Assembly: GCA_965219305.1 (NCBI GenBank)
Contig: OZ244725.1
Coordinates: 2,604,001 to 2,668,000, forward strand
Reading direction: 5' to 3'
DNA from: DATHTS01 sp965219305
Lineage (GTDB): Bacteria > Acidobacteriota > Blastocatellia > Pyrinomonadales > Pyrinomonadaceae
Length of the DNA stretch: 64,000 bases
Positions 52,675 to 61,844 of the stretch are shown piece by piece. The first letter of the stretch is position 1, and each line of letters opens with the position of its first letter. Below the pieces are notes generated by a model. It had not been told where the DNA came from, made no database searches, and was given only the letters and a program-made list of their open reading frames with translations. The translations under genes and the position numbers were made by a program.

Positions 52675-53514
52675 CTACGGAACAAAGTTATACTGAATAA
52701 TTCCCGTAACTGATACCGGCTGCCCTGAAAGCTTTGTCGGGGCAAATTTTGCCTGTCGGGCAGCAGTAACTGCCGCCGCTCTTAGGAGCGGATGACCTGA
52801 TGTTGCACTTGCCGAAACGACATTGCCATTTTCATCAATTTTCACAGAGACATTTACCGTTCCGCTGGCTCTGACTGCCCGCGCAGGTGCCGGATAAACA
52901 GGCTTCGGCAAGCTTGTTGCCTTACCATTTACTACTCCGCCCGAAATAGTTTTCGGCACTGCCGGTGGCGGTGGCGGTGGCGGTGGCGGTGGCGGTGGCG
53001 GTGGACTATCCGGTTTAGGATCCTCTTTTATGGGCGGAGTATTAACTTTGATTCCTCCGCCATTTCCTCCACTGCCGTCGCCGGTTCTTGCCGGTCCCGG
53101 CGCACCTGTTCTTGTTTGCTCAGATGCATTCGGATCAACTTTAAATGCTTGATCTGTCGGACGCGCTTTACTTTGCGTTGAAGTAATGGCGGGCTTATCT
53201 GGAATCTTTGGGGACTCAGCCATATTCAGAATATTTTCTTTCCGAACCGTCATATCAACTTGTTTCTCTTGTGTTTGCTGTTTTTCAGGCTTTGCAGGTT
53301 CCGGTTCCGGCGGCTTGTCCTCTGTAACAGGGACAGGCGCGACCAAACTTGAAAGTTGCAAATCATCAGACACTCCATAGTCTTTGGCATATAAGCTGTA
53401 AACCCATGCGCCGACCATTAAAGATGCCATCAAAACAAACACTGTCAAAAGAAAACCAGTTCTTCGCGTGTTCTCTTGTGTGCTACTTTTTGATTCAACT
53501 AATCTATCTAACAT
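52675..53514 (-). CDS. tonB: TonB-family energy transducer with poly-Pro linker
   Basis: 279 aa. One transmembrane helix (about 19-43, TGFLLTVFVLMASLMVGAWVYSLY), a Pro/Glu/Lys-rich periplasmic arm with a run of about 14 Pro (encoded by a GGTGGC hexamer microsatellite near 52964-53003), and the C-terminal TonB domain (LPKPVYPAPARAVRASGTVNVSVKIDENGNVVSASATSGHPLL). First gene of the five-gene operon. Confidence 0.92.
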   Translation of the reverse strand: MLDRLVESKSSTQENTRRTGFLLTVFVLMASLMVGAWVYSLYAKDYGVSDDLQLSSLVAPVPVTEDKPPEPEPAKPEKQQTQEKQVDMTVRKENILNMAESPKIPDKPAITSTQSKARPTDQAFKVDPNASEQTRTGAPGPARTGDGSGGNGGGIKVNTPPIKEDPKPDSPPPPPPPPPPPPPPAVPKTISGGVVNGKATSLPKPVYPAPARAVRASGTVNVSVKIDENGNVVSASATSGHPLLRAAAVTAARQAKFAPTKLSGQPVSVTGIIQYNFVP

Positions 53515-54306
53515 TTTATTTACTCCCTATTTTCCGGTGCCTAATTTTAGGTCAAGGGTTACGAAAATTTATAATTGCTTAAATATTTATAATTTTAGAT
53601 TTCAGATTATTCTCTTGATAATATAATAACTATGTTTTCTGAAATTCTGCAAATTCTATTTTTACCAACTTTATTCCTTTTTCTAAAATAAATCCACACA
53701 AGTTTAGTCGGTTTTTGAAACAAAAACATTGTTAACCGCAATAACTTTTGTTGAAAACGGAAATTTTTCAGATATATTATTTAATTGACCAGCAACGATT
53801 TGAAGTCTAAATCTTACGATTTGAAATGTCAAGAGAAAAAAATATTTTTTTTGGTTTTTTTTGCACCTAATTTTACAGAAATTATCTACTCTAAAGACTG
53901 TTAAACTCTTTATCTTTCAAAAATTACAGATTGATCTATAAACATTTATATTTCCCCTTGAAAAAAAGCCGCCTTAGATTGAAATTTCTAAAGAATTTTA
54001 TCAAAACCGAAACTAAATTGCCGCTCAACTTCACTTTATTCTCGTAAAAGAGCTATAAACTTTTCTCTGTCATATCAATTACTAAATTTTCGGAATTTTG
54101 TTCGGTAAATATAAAATAATTTTCGTTTAAAATTATATTTTGAAAACCGGAAATAAGACAAAATTTTTCACTTGCCCTATTTAACTAAAAACAGATAAAA
54201 AGAAAAGTCCAATAATTTTAGTTTCTGCTCAATTAATTATAAGAAAACAATTGATCGCAACTATTTCCACAAAAAGTATCAGATTTTCATTCTTTTTCAT
54301 TCATTA
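53515..54306. other. AT-rich intergenic stretch upstream of tonB
   Basis: About 790 nt, very AT-rich, with no coding frame, repeat family or RNA that I recognise. It should contain the tonB operon promoter, but AT-richness prevents a confident call. Confidence 0.5.
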
Positions 54307-54774
54307 TTAATACTTTTTCCCCTGATTGATTATATTATCAAGTTCATTATTTTTTAAGTCGTTTTGCTCCATTAACTGATTGGCGAACCCCTGTTTGTCA
54401 ATTTTCCACCCGTCTTCTTCCTTAACGAAATATACAATGTCATAAGAACCGTATTGATTCTTCATTTCGATTGTGGCTTTTTCGCCGTCAATTTTTTCAT
54501 TTTTAAATTCGACGACCTTTTGATCGGGCAAAAATAAAGTTTCGCGCTCTACGATGTCATCAAGCGTTAAATTCTGTGATTTTGCTTCTTGCTCGTGCAT
54601 TTTAATTGTTTCCTCAGATAGCAAGAGTTTCATTGTCGTCGTATCTTTTTTCTTGATTGCCTGCGTATAAGCCTTCAAAGTTTCAAGCGGTGTCGAAGGT
54701 TTCGGCTGACCGCCGCACGATACCGCCAGACATATAAATAAAAGAATTAAAATTTTCGGGTAAAGCTTTGTCAT
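54307..54774 (-). CDS. lipoprotein, DUF4878/NTF2-like
   Basis: 155 aa. Lipobox LAVSCGG. The mature part has TPLETLKAYTQAIKKKDTTTMKLLLSEETIKM and IEMKNQYGSYDIVYFVKEEDGWKID, typical of the small DUF4878/NTF2-like lipoproteins. Function unknown. Confidence 0.7.
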   Translation of the reverse strand: MTKLYPKILILLFICLAVSCGGQPKPSTPLETLKAYTQAIKKKDTTTMKLLLSEETIKMHEQEAKSQNLTLDDIVERETLFLPDQKVVEFKNEKIDGEKATIEMKNQYGSYDIVYFVKEEDGWKIDKQGFANQLMEQNDLKNNELDNIINQGKKY

Positions 54775-54846
54775 TTTGTATAAATCTTCTGCAAATCGCT
54801 ATACTAAAACGAAACTTTGCAAATTCAAAACGGAGTAAAAAAATAG

Positions 54847-55134
54847 ATGGCGCGAAAGAAATTAGACGAAACTCAAATCGGTAAAAAATTAAAAGACTTA
54901 AAAGACTGGCAAACAGAAGACGTAAAGCTGAAAAAGCGTTTTGAGTTCGACAATTTTTCAGAAGCGTTGCTTTTTGTCAACAAGGTCGGAGAAATTGCGG
55001 AACAAAAAGATCATCATCCAGACATCAAATTAGGTTGGGGTTACGCTGAATTTTTCATTACAACACACGACACCGGCGGTTTAACTGAAAACGATTTTGA
55101 TCTTGCTGCGGAAATAGACCGAGCATTCAGATAA
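54847..55134 (+). CDS. phhB: pterin-4a-carbinolamine dehydratase
   Basis: 95 aa. EQKDHHPDIKLGWGYAEFFITTHDTGGLTENDFDLA has the catalytic HH pair and the THDTGGLT box. Recycles oxidised tetrahydrobiopterin or acts in a related pterin/Moco pathway. No aromatic hydroxylase gene nearby. Confidence 0.9.
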   Translation: MARKKLDETQIGKKLKDLKDWQTEDVKLKKRFEFDNFSEALLFVNKVGEIAEQKDHHPDIKLGWGYAEFFITTHDTGGLTENDFDLAAEIDRAFR

Positions 55135-55148
55135 TTTGTAATTCGTTA

Positions 55149-57476
55149 TTATAAATTTTTATTTTTTCTTAGGTGTTCGGTCAAACTTGCAATCACAAGC
55201 GTCAGTTCAGCCGGTTCCACGGGCTTCGGAACGTGCATATTATAACCGGCGGAAAAAGCCTGTAAGCGATCTTCGACGCGGGCAAATGCCGTTAAGGCAA
55301 TTGCCGGAAGACGCGGTTTTCCCTTTTTATTTTCCATTTCGCGCACCTGTTTTATTAACCAGTAACCGTCATCATCAGGCATTCCGATGTCGGAGACAAG
55401 AACGTCGGGCGCATAGCTTTCCAGAACATCGAGAGTTTCCCGTGCTGAACTGCACGTTTTTATTTCTGCTCCGCATTGTTCTAAAACAGCAGTCAGAAGA
55501 ATCCGCGCATCCGCTTCATCATCCACAGCGAGAATTTTGATACCTTCAATTTCCGGCGGACATTCAAAAGGAACCGCACCACTGACCATCGGATGAACGC
55601 GCGTTATTTCATGCGATTCGCTAACGTCTTTTTTCACAATCATTACCGGCAGATTTATCAAAAAAACCGCGCCCGAACGATCTTCACGATTATGAACTTC
55701 GACGGTTCCGCCGTGAATTTCGACGAGATGACGAACGATGGAAAGCCCTAATCCCAAACCGCCGTGTTTTTTACTGCTTGAACTATCGCCTTGTTTGAAG
55801 CGGTCAAAAATAAAAGGCAAAAGTTCTTGTTCAATTCCGGTTCCCGTATCACTGACCGAAATTTCTATATGCGAATTAACGCGCTCCATCTGAATTTGTA
55901 TTTTGCCGTTTTTCGGAGTAAATTTTATGGCGTTAGAAAGCAGATTCCAGATAATTTGTTGAAGCCGAACGGGATCGCCGAGAATTGTTCCCGCACCGAA
56001 GTCAAGAACGGTGCTGATGTGGATTCGTTTGGCATCAGCCGCCGGACGCGATGTGTCAACTGCGGAATTAATAACCGTTGTCAGATCAACCGGTTGCGCG
56101 TCAAGTCGCAGTTTTCCACTGATGATGCGCGAAACATCGAGCATATCTTCGATCAAACGCCCCTGCAATTTAGCATTTCGGTCAATCGTTTCAATGGCGC
56201 GGGCAAATGTCGCATCATCGAGTTGTCCGGTATTTATCAAGCGTGTCCAACCGAGAATCGCGTTGAGCGGTGTGCGAAGTTCGTGTGATAAAAGTCCGAG
56301 AAATTCATCTTTCGTACGATTGGCAACTTCGGATTGGCGGCGCGCTTCCTGTTCGTTTTCAAGCGATTTTTCGCGGTCTTTGATAGCTCTTTGCGATTTT
56401 TCATAAAGTGCGGCATTGTCCATCGCAATCGCTGTTTGTGCGGCTAAACCTTCGACGATCCTCTCGTGCCGTTCGGTGAATTTTCCTTCTTCCGAATGTC
56501 CAAAAAACAGTCCGCCGATAACTTCGCCCGAACGTGATAACACGGAGACGGCGAGATAACTCGCAACCGGAAGATGTCCGTGCGGCATTCCGTGATAAGG
56601 CGAATTTTTCCCGTAAAGCGAATCTTTTTTCACATCGTCGAGCCGGATTGTTCCTTGTCCTAAAAAAGTCGGTCCGAAAATATCGGTTGCGCGCGGCATC
56701 GGGAAATGCTCGAAAGCTTCTTTCGGCACGCCCGACAGCGCGTAAAGCATCATTAATGTACCGTCTTCACTCAGGACATTGTAGAAAAACGCGCCTAATT
56801 GTGCGCCAATCAATTCGGTTGCCGCATCGGTTACGGCTTGAACGAGATTTTCTTGATCGAGTTCGCCGGAAATTACACGTCCGATGTGCTGAACCGCTTC
56901 GAGGATTTCGGTCTGTGATTTCAATTTAATCTCAGCCAAATATCGTTCGATGCCGAGCGCGATGCCGTCAGCAATTGTCGCAATCGCTTTGATCGAAGCA
57001 TCATCAAACGGATGTTTTGAAAACATTGCAATTACGCCGACCAATCTGTTTTCGATAACCAATGGATAACCGGCAAAAGCGACTATTTCTTCTTTTTTCG
57101 CCCAATCCTGATTGCTGATGCGCGAATCATTTAAAACATCATTGGTCAGATGAGGTTTGCGTTCCTGCGCGATTCGTCCGATTTTGAATTTTCCGAGCGG
57201 AATGCGGCTGTGTCCGCCGTCGAGATGCGTATAAATTCCCGCACTTGCCTGCAATTCCAGAATCTCTTCTTTATGATTGTAAATCCAAATTCTTGCAAAC
57301 GCCGCGTTCAAACTCTCGACCAACACTTCACAGCAATTATTTAACGTTTCGCCGAGATTGTGTCCGCGTACTAATGCCGTGCTGATTTTAGAGATCAGCG
57401 AAGCCAGACGCTCACGTTCGGCGAGAGCATCGGTATTTTTATTTATTTCGTTTGAATCAAGCGGCGCGTCGGACAT
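55149..57476 (-). CDS. hybrid histidine kinase: GAF-GAF-HisKA-HATPase-REC
   Basis: 775 aa, soluble. GAF domains about 20-180 and 200-358; HisKA with H398 (GLLSHELRTPLNAILGW); HATPase with IIWNLLSNAIKFTP (N box), DTGTGI, and GGLGLGLSIV; C-terminal receiver (LAVDDEADARILLTAVLEQCG, VLVSDIGMPDDDGYW, K in VPKPVEP). Signal unknown. No separate response regulator gene is next to it. Confidence 0.94.
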   Translation of the reverse strand: MSDAPLDSNEINKNTDALAERERLASLISKISTALVRGHNLGETLNNCCEVLVESLNAAFARIWIYNHKEEILELQASAGIYTHLDGGHSRIPLGKFKIGRIAQERKPHLTNDVLNDSRISNQDWAKKEEIVAFAGYPLVIENRLVGVIAMFSKHPFDDASIKAIATIADGIALGIERYLAEIKLKSQTEILEAVQHIGRVISGELDQENLVQAVTDAATELIGAQLGAFFYNVLSEDGTLMMLYALSGVPKEAFEHFPMPRATDIFGPTFLGQGTIRLDDVKKDSLYGKNSPYHGMPHGHLPVASYLAVSVLSRSGEVIGGLFFGHSEEGKFTERHERIVEGLAAQTAIAMDNAALYEKSQRAIKDREKSLENEQEARRQSEVANRTKDEFLGLLSHELRTPLNAILGWTRLINTGQLDDATFARAIETIDRNAKLQGRLIEDMLDVSRIISGKLRLDAQPVDLTTVINSAVDTSRPAADAKRIHISTVLDFGAGTILGDPVRLQQIIWNLLSNAIKFTPKNGKIQIQMERVNSHIEISVSDTGTGIEQELLPFIFDRFKQGDSSSSKKHGGLGLGLSIVRHLVEIHGGTVEVHNREDRSGAVFLINLPVMIVKKDVSESHEITRVHPMVSGAVPFECPPEIEGIKILAVDDEADARILLTAVLEQCGAEIKTCSSARETLDVLESYAPDVLVSDIGMPDDDGYWLIKQVREMENKKGKPRLPAIALTAFARVEDRLQAFSAGYNMHVPKPVEPAELTLVIASLTEHLRKNKNL

Positions 57477-57595
57477 AAAAATAAAAGAAAGGAAATTATT
57501 TTGAAAGCAGAGGACGCTTGATAGTTTAGAGCTTATTCATAAATATAACAAGATAAGCGCACGTTTGTTTATACGATAGAAAAATCATAAAAGTA

Positions 57596-57733
57596 ATGGA
57601 AGTAGAAATCAATCTGAAAAATTTTAATGAATGTAAAAGTAAAAACTTTAAAAAAATGAAAGTTGATTTTAAAAATTTCCTGCTAATCCGCAGAGCGTCT
57701 GAAAGAGTTAAACGACGCACGAAAAGCGTGTAG
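57596..57733 (+). CDS. possible 45-codon small basic peptide gene
   Basis: MEVEINLKNFNEC...LLIRRASERVKRRTKSV, very basic at the end, with only a weak A-rich site upstream. It lies in the 450-nt gap and is followed by a plus-strand hairpin. It may be a real small peptide, but nothing else supports translation. Confidence 0.25.
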   Translation: MEVEINLKNFNECKSKNFKKMKVDFKNFLLIRRASERVKRRTKSV

Positions 57734-57756
57734 AAAATAAACAGCGAAAAAGATAA

Positions 57757-57801
57757 AGCCTTTATGGAGGCGAAAGATTACCTGTCGTCTTCATAAAGGC
57801 T
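57757..57801 (+). ncRNA. strong hairpin better formed in plus-strand RNA
   Basis: AGCCTTTATG/CATAAAGGCT (10 bp) continues as GAGGCGA/TCGTCTT with G-U pairs that exist only in plus-strand RNA, around loop AAGATTACCTG. No T-run follows, so it looks more like an RNA element than a terminator. Confidence 0.35.
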
Positions 57802-57929
57802 GAAAACAAAATTGTAAAAAATAATAATACGCGTTGAACGTGTGCAGCTTAACTTTTTTTATCCGCTTTGCGAACTCGGAGAAAACGTAAAATAAAACAA
57901 ATAAAACCAAATTGTTTTGATATTACAAA

Positions 57930-58541
57930 CTATTTAGTTTTGTTAGCGGTTTTTGCATCCAAAGGCTTGAGTCCCAGTTTCTCGCGGACAAAATTTTCAG
58001 CTTCGGTTTCGATCAATTCACCGTTGACGACAAATCCTTTTTTCATAAGCGTGTCGCCGTTTTTCTTGATTTTCGAGGGCATTATGAAAAGATTCCACGG
58101 CGAACCCCAATTTCGCGTGTCGCCCGTATCTTTCCGGTAATCGTAATGCAAAGTTTTCTGTTTTGCTTCTTTTGAATCGGATTCATAAACGACCGGAAAA
58201 GATATGTTCTTTTTCTCTATGTCGTTTTTCGCCGCCGCAACTGTGTCATATTCGCTCACGCCGATCACGTCAAAACCCTGATCTTTATACTTTTCGTAAA
58301 GTTTTTCGGCAAACGGTGCTTCGTGCCGCCAGTTTGGACACCACGGCGCAAAATAAACGACCATAACGAGCTTTTTGCCTTTGACGAAATTTCGCAGGTT
58401 TATTTCAGACTCATCGTTTACAGATTTGTACGTCCAATCCTTATAAGTAAATTCTTTTTCCAAAATCGGTGCTTGTTCGTTCTGTGCAAATGTAAAAGTG
58501 AAACCGAAAAGCATCACGGTTAGCAATAAAAGCGTTTTCAT
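57930..58541 (-). CDS. TlpA/thioredoxin-like exported protein with single-Cys active site
   Basis: 203 aa with signal peptide (to about 19, FTFAQ). VVYFAPWCPNWRHEAPFAEKLYEKY is a thioredoxin fold, but the CxxC is C68-P-N-W71, so the resolving cysteine is gone. Later GSPWNLFIMPSKIKKNGD holds the cis-Pro region. Likely redox or binding role in the periplasm. Confidence 0.8.
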   Translation of the reverse strand: MKTLLLLTVMLFGFTFTFAQNEQAPILEKEFTYKDWTYKSVNDESEINLRNFVKGKKLVMVVYFAPWCPNWRHEAPFAEKLYEKYKDQGFDVIGVSEYDTVAAAKNDIEKKNISFPVVYESDSKEAKQKTLHYDYRKDTGDTRNWGSPWNLFIMPSKIKKNGDTLMKKGFVVNGELIETEAENFVREKLGLKPLDAKTANKTK

Positions 58542-58661
58542 AATAATTGTTTAAGACTCCTTTGAATTCCAGATTAAACTTTCAGATGCGAAAAGACAAG
58601 AAAAACTTTGCTCTATAAATAGTTTCAACTTCCAAGATTTAAGTTCCGCATAAAAATACAC

Positions 58662-58689
58662 GAACTTGGAACTTGGAACTTGGAACTTG
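58662..58689. repeat. heptanucleotide tandem repeat in the era leader
   Basis: GAACTTG is present four times exactly (58662-58689), 13 nt before the era start. Confidence 0.85.
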
Positions 58690-58702
58690 GAACCATTAAA
58701 CT

Positions 58703-59608
58703 ATGTCGGTGAATAATGAAAAATTCCGAAGCGGATATGTTGCACTCGTCGGTCGCCCGAACGCAGGAAAATCTACGCTGTTAAATCGTCTGGTCGGCGA
58801 AAAAATCGCCGCCGTTTCCAACAAACCGCAAACTACGCGGCACAAAATTCAAGGAATCGTAACGCTCGACGGCGGGCAGATCGTCTTTGTTGACACGCCC
58901 GGCGTTCATAAACCGGGTTATTTGCTCAATCGGCGAATGATGACGGCGGTTCACGACGCGATATTGTCGGTTGATCTGCTCGTTTTAATGCGCGACGCGA
59001 CTGTTTCGACGGGAAACGGCGACCGTTTTGTTTTGGATTTGGTAAAAAATTCGGAGAAAAAAGCACTTCTCGTCCTTAATAAAATTGATAAATTAAAAGA
59101 CAAAAACAAACTTTTGCCGTTGATCCAATTTTATTCGGAAGAATACGATTTCGCTGAAATAATTCCCGTCTCCGCGCTCAAAGGCGATGCCGTCGAGAGT
59201 TTGCTGAACGAAATAATCAAACATCTGCCCGAAGGTGAACCGATCTTTGCCGAAGACGAAATGACGGATCAGCCGATGCGCGTGATCGTCGCGGAAATGG
59301 TCAGGGAAAAAATTCTCGAAACGACGGGCGACGAACTTCCATATGTCACGGCGGTCGTTACGGAAAGATTTGACGACGAAATGTCCGGTATGTTGAAAAT
59401 TTACTGCGCGATCTACGTCGAAAGAAATTCTCAAAAACGAATAATAATCGGTAAAGGCGGTGCGAAAATTAAAAGTATCGGAATTGATGCCCGACGTGAC
59501 ATCGAAAACCTGACGGGAAAAAGAGTTTATCTCGAATTATTCGTCAAAGTCGCCGAAGATTGGCGCAATCAGGAATCGAAACTCGACGAAATTGGAATTC
59601 AAGAGTAG
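58703..59608 (+). CDS. era: GTPase Era
   Basis: Ribosome-assembly GTPase binding 16S rRNA. 301 aa: P-loop GRPNAGKSTLLN (17-28), switch VDTPGVHKP, NKIDKL, and a C-terminal KH domain with IIIGKGGAKIKSIGIDARRDIENL. Normal length. Confidence 0.96.
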   Translation: MSVNNEKFRSGYVALVGRPNAGKSTLLNRLVGEKIAAVSNKPQTTRHKIQGIVTLDGGQIVFVDTPGVHKPGYLLNRRMMTAVHDAILSVDLLVLMRDATVSTGNGDRFVLDLVKNSEKKALLVLNKIDKLKDKNKLLPLIQFYSEEYDFAEIIPVSALKGDAVESLLNEIIKHLPEGEPIFAEDEMTDQPMRVIVAEMVREKILETTGDELPYVTAVVTERFDDEMSGMLKIYCAIYVERNSQKRIIIGKGGAKIKSIGIDARRDIENLTGKRVYLELFVKVAEDWRNQESKLDEIGIQE

Positions 59609-59620
59609 GCTAAGCTGATT

Positions 59621-60136
59621 TTATTCGCTTTTTTCTTTGACCTTTTTTGTTTTGGCTTTCGTTTTTTTGGCGTTTTCCTTATCACGAACACGGACAAGAT
59701 ATTTCAATTCTTTCATAAACTCGGAAACGTCTTCAAATTCGAGATAGACCGAAGCGAAACGAACGTAAGCGACTTTATCGAGTTCCTTTAAACGCCGCAT
59801 AATGATTTTCCCGAATTCGCTCGTAGCAAGTTCGCGGTCGGGCGAATCCTGCACTTGTTTTTCAGTTTCGTCAACAATTGATTCGAGTTGCGCGACGGAA
59901 ATCGGGCGTTTTTCGCAGGCGCGGAGAAGTCCCGCCATTATTTTGCCGCGTTCGAACATCTCGCGTTTGCCGTCTTTTTTGACGACCATATAAGGAATTT
60001 CGTCAATCCTTTCGTAGGAAGTAAAACGACGGGCGCAAGCAAAACATTCCCGGCGACGGCGTATAGAATCACCGTCTTTCGATTCTCTCGAATCAACCAC
60101 TTTGTCTTCTAAATGTCCGCAAAATGGGCATTTCAT
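59621..60136 (-). CDS. nrdR: transcriptional repressor NrdR
   Basis: 171 aa. Zinc ribbon C3, C6, C31, C34, then an ATP-cone (PYMVVKKDGKREMFERGKIMAGLLRACEKRPI). Represses ribonucleotide reductase genes when dATP is abundant. The C-terminal Lys-rich tail (KTKAKTKKVKEKSE) is longer than usual. Convergent with era. Confidence 0.95.
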   Translation of the reverse strand: MKCPFCGHLEDKVVDSRESKDGDSIRRRRECFACARRFTSYERIDEIPYMVVKKDGKREMFERGKIMAGLLRACEKRPISVAQLESIVDETEKQVQDSPDRELATSEFGKIIMRRLKELDKVAYVRFASVYLEFEDVSEFMKELKYLVRVRDKENAKKTKAKTKKVKEKSE

Positions 60137-60150
60137 AATACAAATCGTCC

Positions 60151-60187
60151 TGTGGAAAAAGTTGTGGAAAACTTTACTTTTTCCACA
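60151..60187. promoter_or_regulatory. cluster of three DnaA-box-like sites
   Basis: TGTGGAAAA at 60151-60159 and 60163-60171 and TTTTCCACA at 60179-60187 all fit TTWTNCACA (one orientation reversed), within 37 bp upstream of nrdR. Confidence 0.5.
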
Positions 60188-60241
60188 ATAACCGAATTAC
60201 AGACAAAATTCCAAATGGCTTAATGTGCTGGTTGCAAATAT

Positions 60242-61366
60242 TTAAGTATCGGAAAGAGCTTGTTTGGGCGGACGTTCGTGTTCAATTTCTTCGACAGCGT
60301 GTTCACCGGAGAGTAGATTTTTAAAGCCTTTAAAACTTATATCGCCGCTCAGAAAATAATATAAACCGAAAATAACCGCCGGAGAAAAATAGACAAGGTG
60401 CATCGCAATCGAAGTTGCTGCCGCTTGATCTTGCGGGATATTAAGAAATATTAAACCGCTGGCTGTTGCAGCGTGAAACGCACCAGCCGCGCCGCCCGGT
60501 GTCGGGACGACGGAACCGATCGCCGCCCAACCCATTACGAAAAGTGCGGCGGAAAAATCAAGTGGCAAATCGAAGGCGAGTAGAACAAGCCACGTCGGGA
60601 TAGCAATTGAAAACCAGAGCATTATCGTCCAGAAAACGATCAGACTGATTTCGCGCCAGTCGCGCAGAACGTCGAGCGATTTTGCGAGTTGTCTCAGAAT
60701 GCTGAGAATAATGCTTTTGATGCGGCGCGGGAAGATTTTTCGATTTGTAAAACGGTCTGCCAGATTAATTATTTGTTCGGAGAATTTTTGATAAATATAA
60801 AGCGAGAAAAATCCGAAAAATACTCCGACGAGCATCAAAACACCGGTCAGTTTTATATATTCGAATTCTGTTTCGCGTCCCGCAGGCGCGTTGAACCACA
60901 AAAGATTAACAGCGAAAAAACAAATCAGCGAAGCAAGATCAAAAATACGTTCGACTCCTAAACTTACAAGTGCGGCGGATGGTCGAACTCTTTTGTCACG
61001 CATCGGAAGCCACATCGGACGAACAATTTCGCCGGTTCTGCCGACAAAAAACACGGCGGCAAAACCTACCGTCGTCGTAGCAAAAAGTTCTTTTAATGAA
61101 GTCGGAGTTATCGGTGCAAGCAAAACCTGCCAGCGTTTAGCTCTTAGAAGATAGCCTAAACAAACAATTAAGCCCGCTCCGATTAGATAAGAGGCACGCG
61201 CTTGACCGAGTATTTTCGGAACTTCAGCCGAGTAAAAATACGTCCAGAAAAACCAAAGGAGAAAAACGGCAAACAGGAATAATAATATGAATTTAATTGA
61301 TTTTCGCAAATCGTTATCAGATAGATCGTGTCCAAATATAATCGTATTATCGAGTTTACAATGCAC
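60242..61366 (-). CDS. lysylphosphatidylglycerol-synthase-type flippase-like membrane protein
   Basis: 374 aa from a GTG start, the first start available in frame. About seven to nine transmembrane helices; AVFFVGRTGEIVRPMWLP and GVVPTPGG-like GSVVPTPGGAAGAFHAA are signatures of the LPG synthase transmembrane (UPF0104) family. It lacks the soluble lysyl-transferase domain. Role in lipid or glycolipid flipping is plausible. Confidence 0.85.
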   Translation of the reverse strand: MHCKLDNTIIFGHDLSDNDLRKSIKFILLFLFAVFLLWFFWTYFYSAEVPKILGQARASYLIGAGLIVCLGYLLRAKRWQVLLAPITPTSLKELFATTTVGFAAVFFVGRTGEIVRPMWLPMRDKRVRPSAALVSLGVERIFDLASLICFFAVNLLWFNAPAGRETEFEYIKLTGVLMLVGVFFGFFSLYIYQKFSEQIINLADRFTNRKIFPRRIKSIILSILRQLAKSLDVLRDWREISLIVFWTIMLWFSIAIPTWLVLLAFDLPLDFSAALFVMGWAAIGSVVPTPGGAAGAFHAATASGLIFLNIPQDQAAATSIAMHLVYFSPAVIFGLYYFLSGDISFKGFKNLLSGEHAVEEIEHERPPKQALSDT

Positions 61367-61514
61367 AACTGGCAGTTTGTTAAAACTCGCAATAAAGACA
61401 AAAGATTACAGCATTTGCGAAAAAAGTTAAAACCCGGAATCATTTCGATATTTTTACGGAACAAAAAAAATTCAGTCGCGTATATAAAAGCGGAGGTCAT
61501 TTTATAACAAAATT

Positions 61515-61721
61515 ATGCGTGAACCATTAATTGCAGGTCTTTTAAGTTTATTGATTCCGGGTGTCGGACAAATTTATAACGGTAGAATTTTAATCGGTAT
61601 TCTCTGGCTCGTCTTAACAGGCGTTTCGTGGATCGGTTCGGTCGGCACACTCGGTTGGATAGTTCATCTGATTTCCGCGTGGTGCGCTTACAGCTACGCG
61701 AAAGATAATCCGATTCGTTAA
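61515..61721 (+). CDS. small two-helix membrane protein, TM2-like
   Basis: 68 aa. LIAGLLSLLIPGVGQIYNGRILIGILWLVL matches TM2-type proteins with two helices and a GxGQxYNG turn. Possible ribosome binding site is weak. Confidence 0.75.
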   Translation: MREPLIAGLLSLLIPGVGQIYNGRILIGILWLVLTGVSWIGSVGTLGWIVHLISAWCAYSYAKDNPIR

Positions 61722-61762
61722 TTTTTTTTCATTTCTCACTTCTCTGAGCAATCCTCCATTTC

Positions 61763-61795
61763 GCCCGACGTTTCAAGCAGCGTCGGGCTTTTTTT
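61763..61795 (+). terminator. rho-independent terminator
   Basis: GCCCGACG and CGTCGGGC pair around a 10-nt loop and run into seven T, 41 nt after the small membrane protein gene. Confidence 0.9.
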
Positions 61796-61844
61796 GTTTA
61801 TTTTCTATTCTCGCCGAATTGACGTATTATAAAAATGCCTATTT

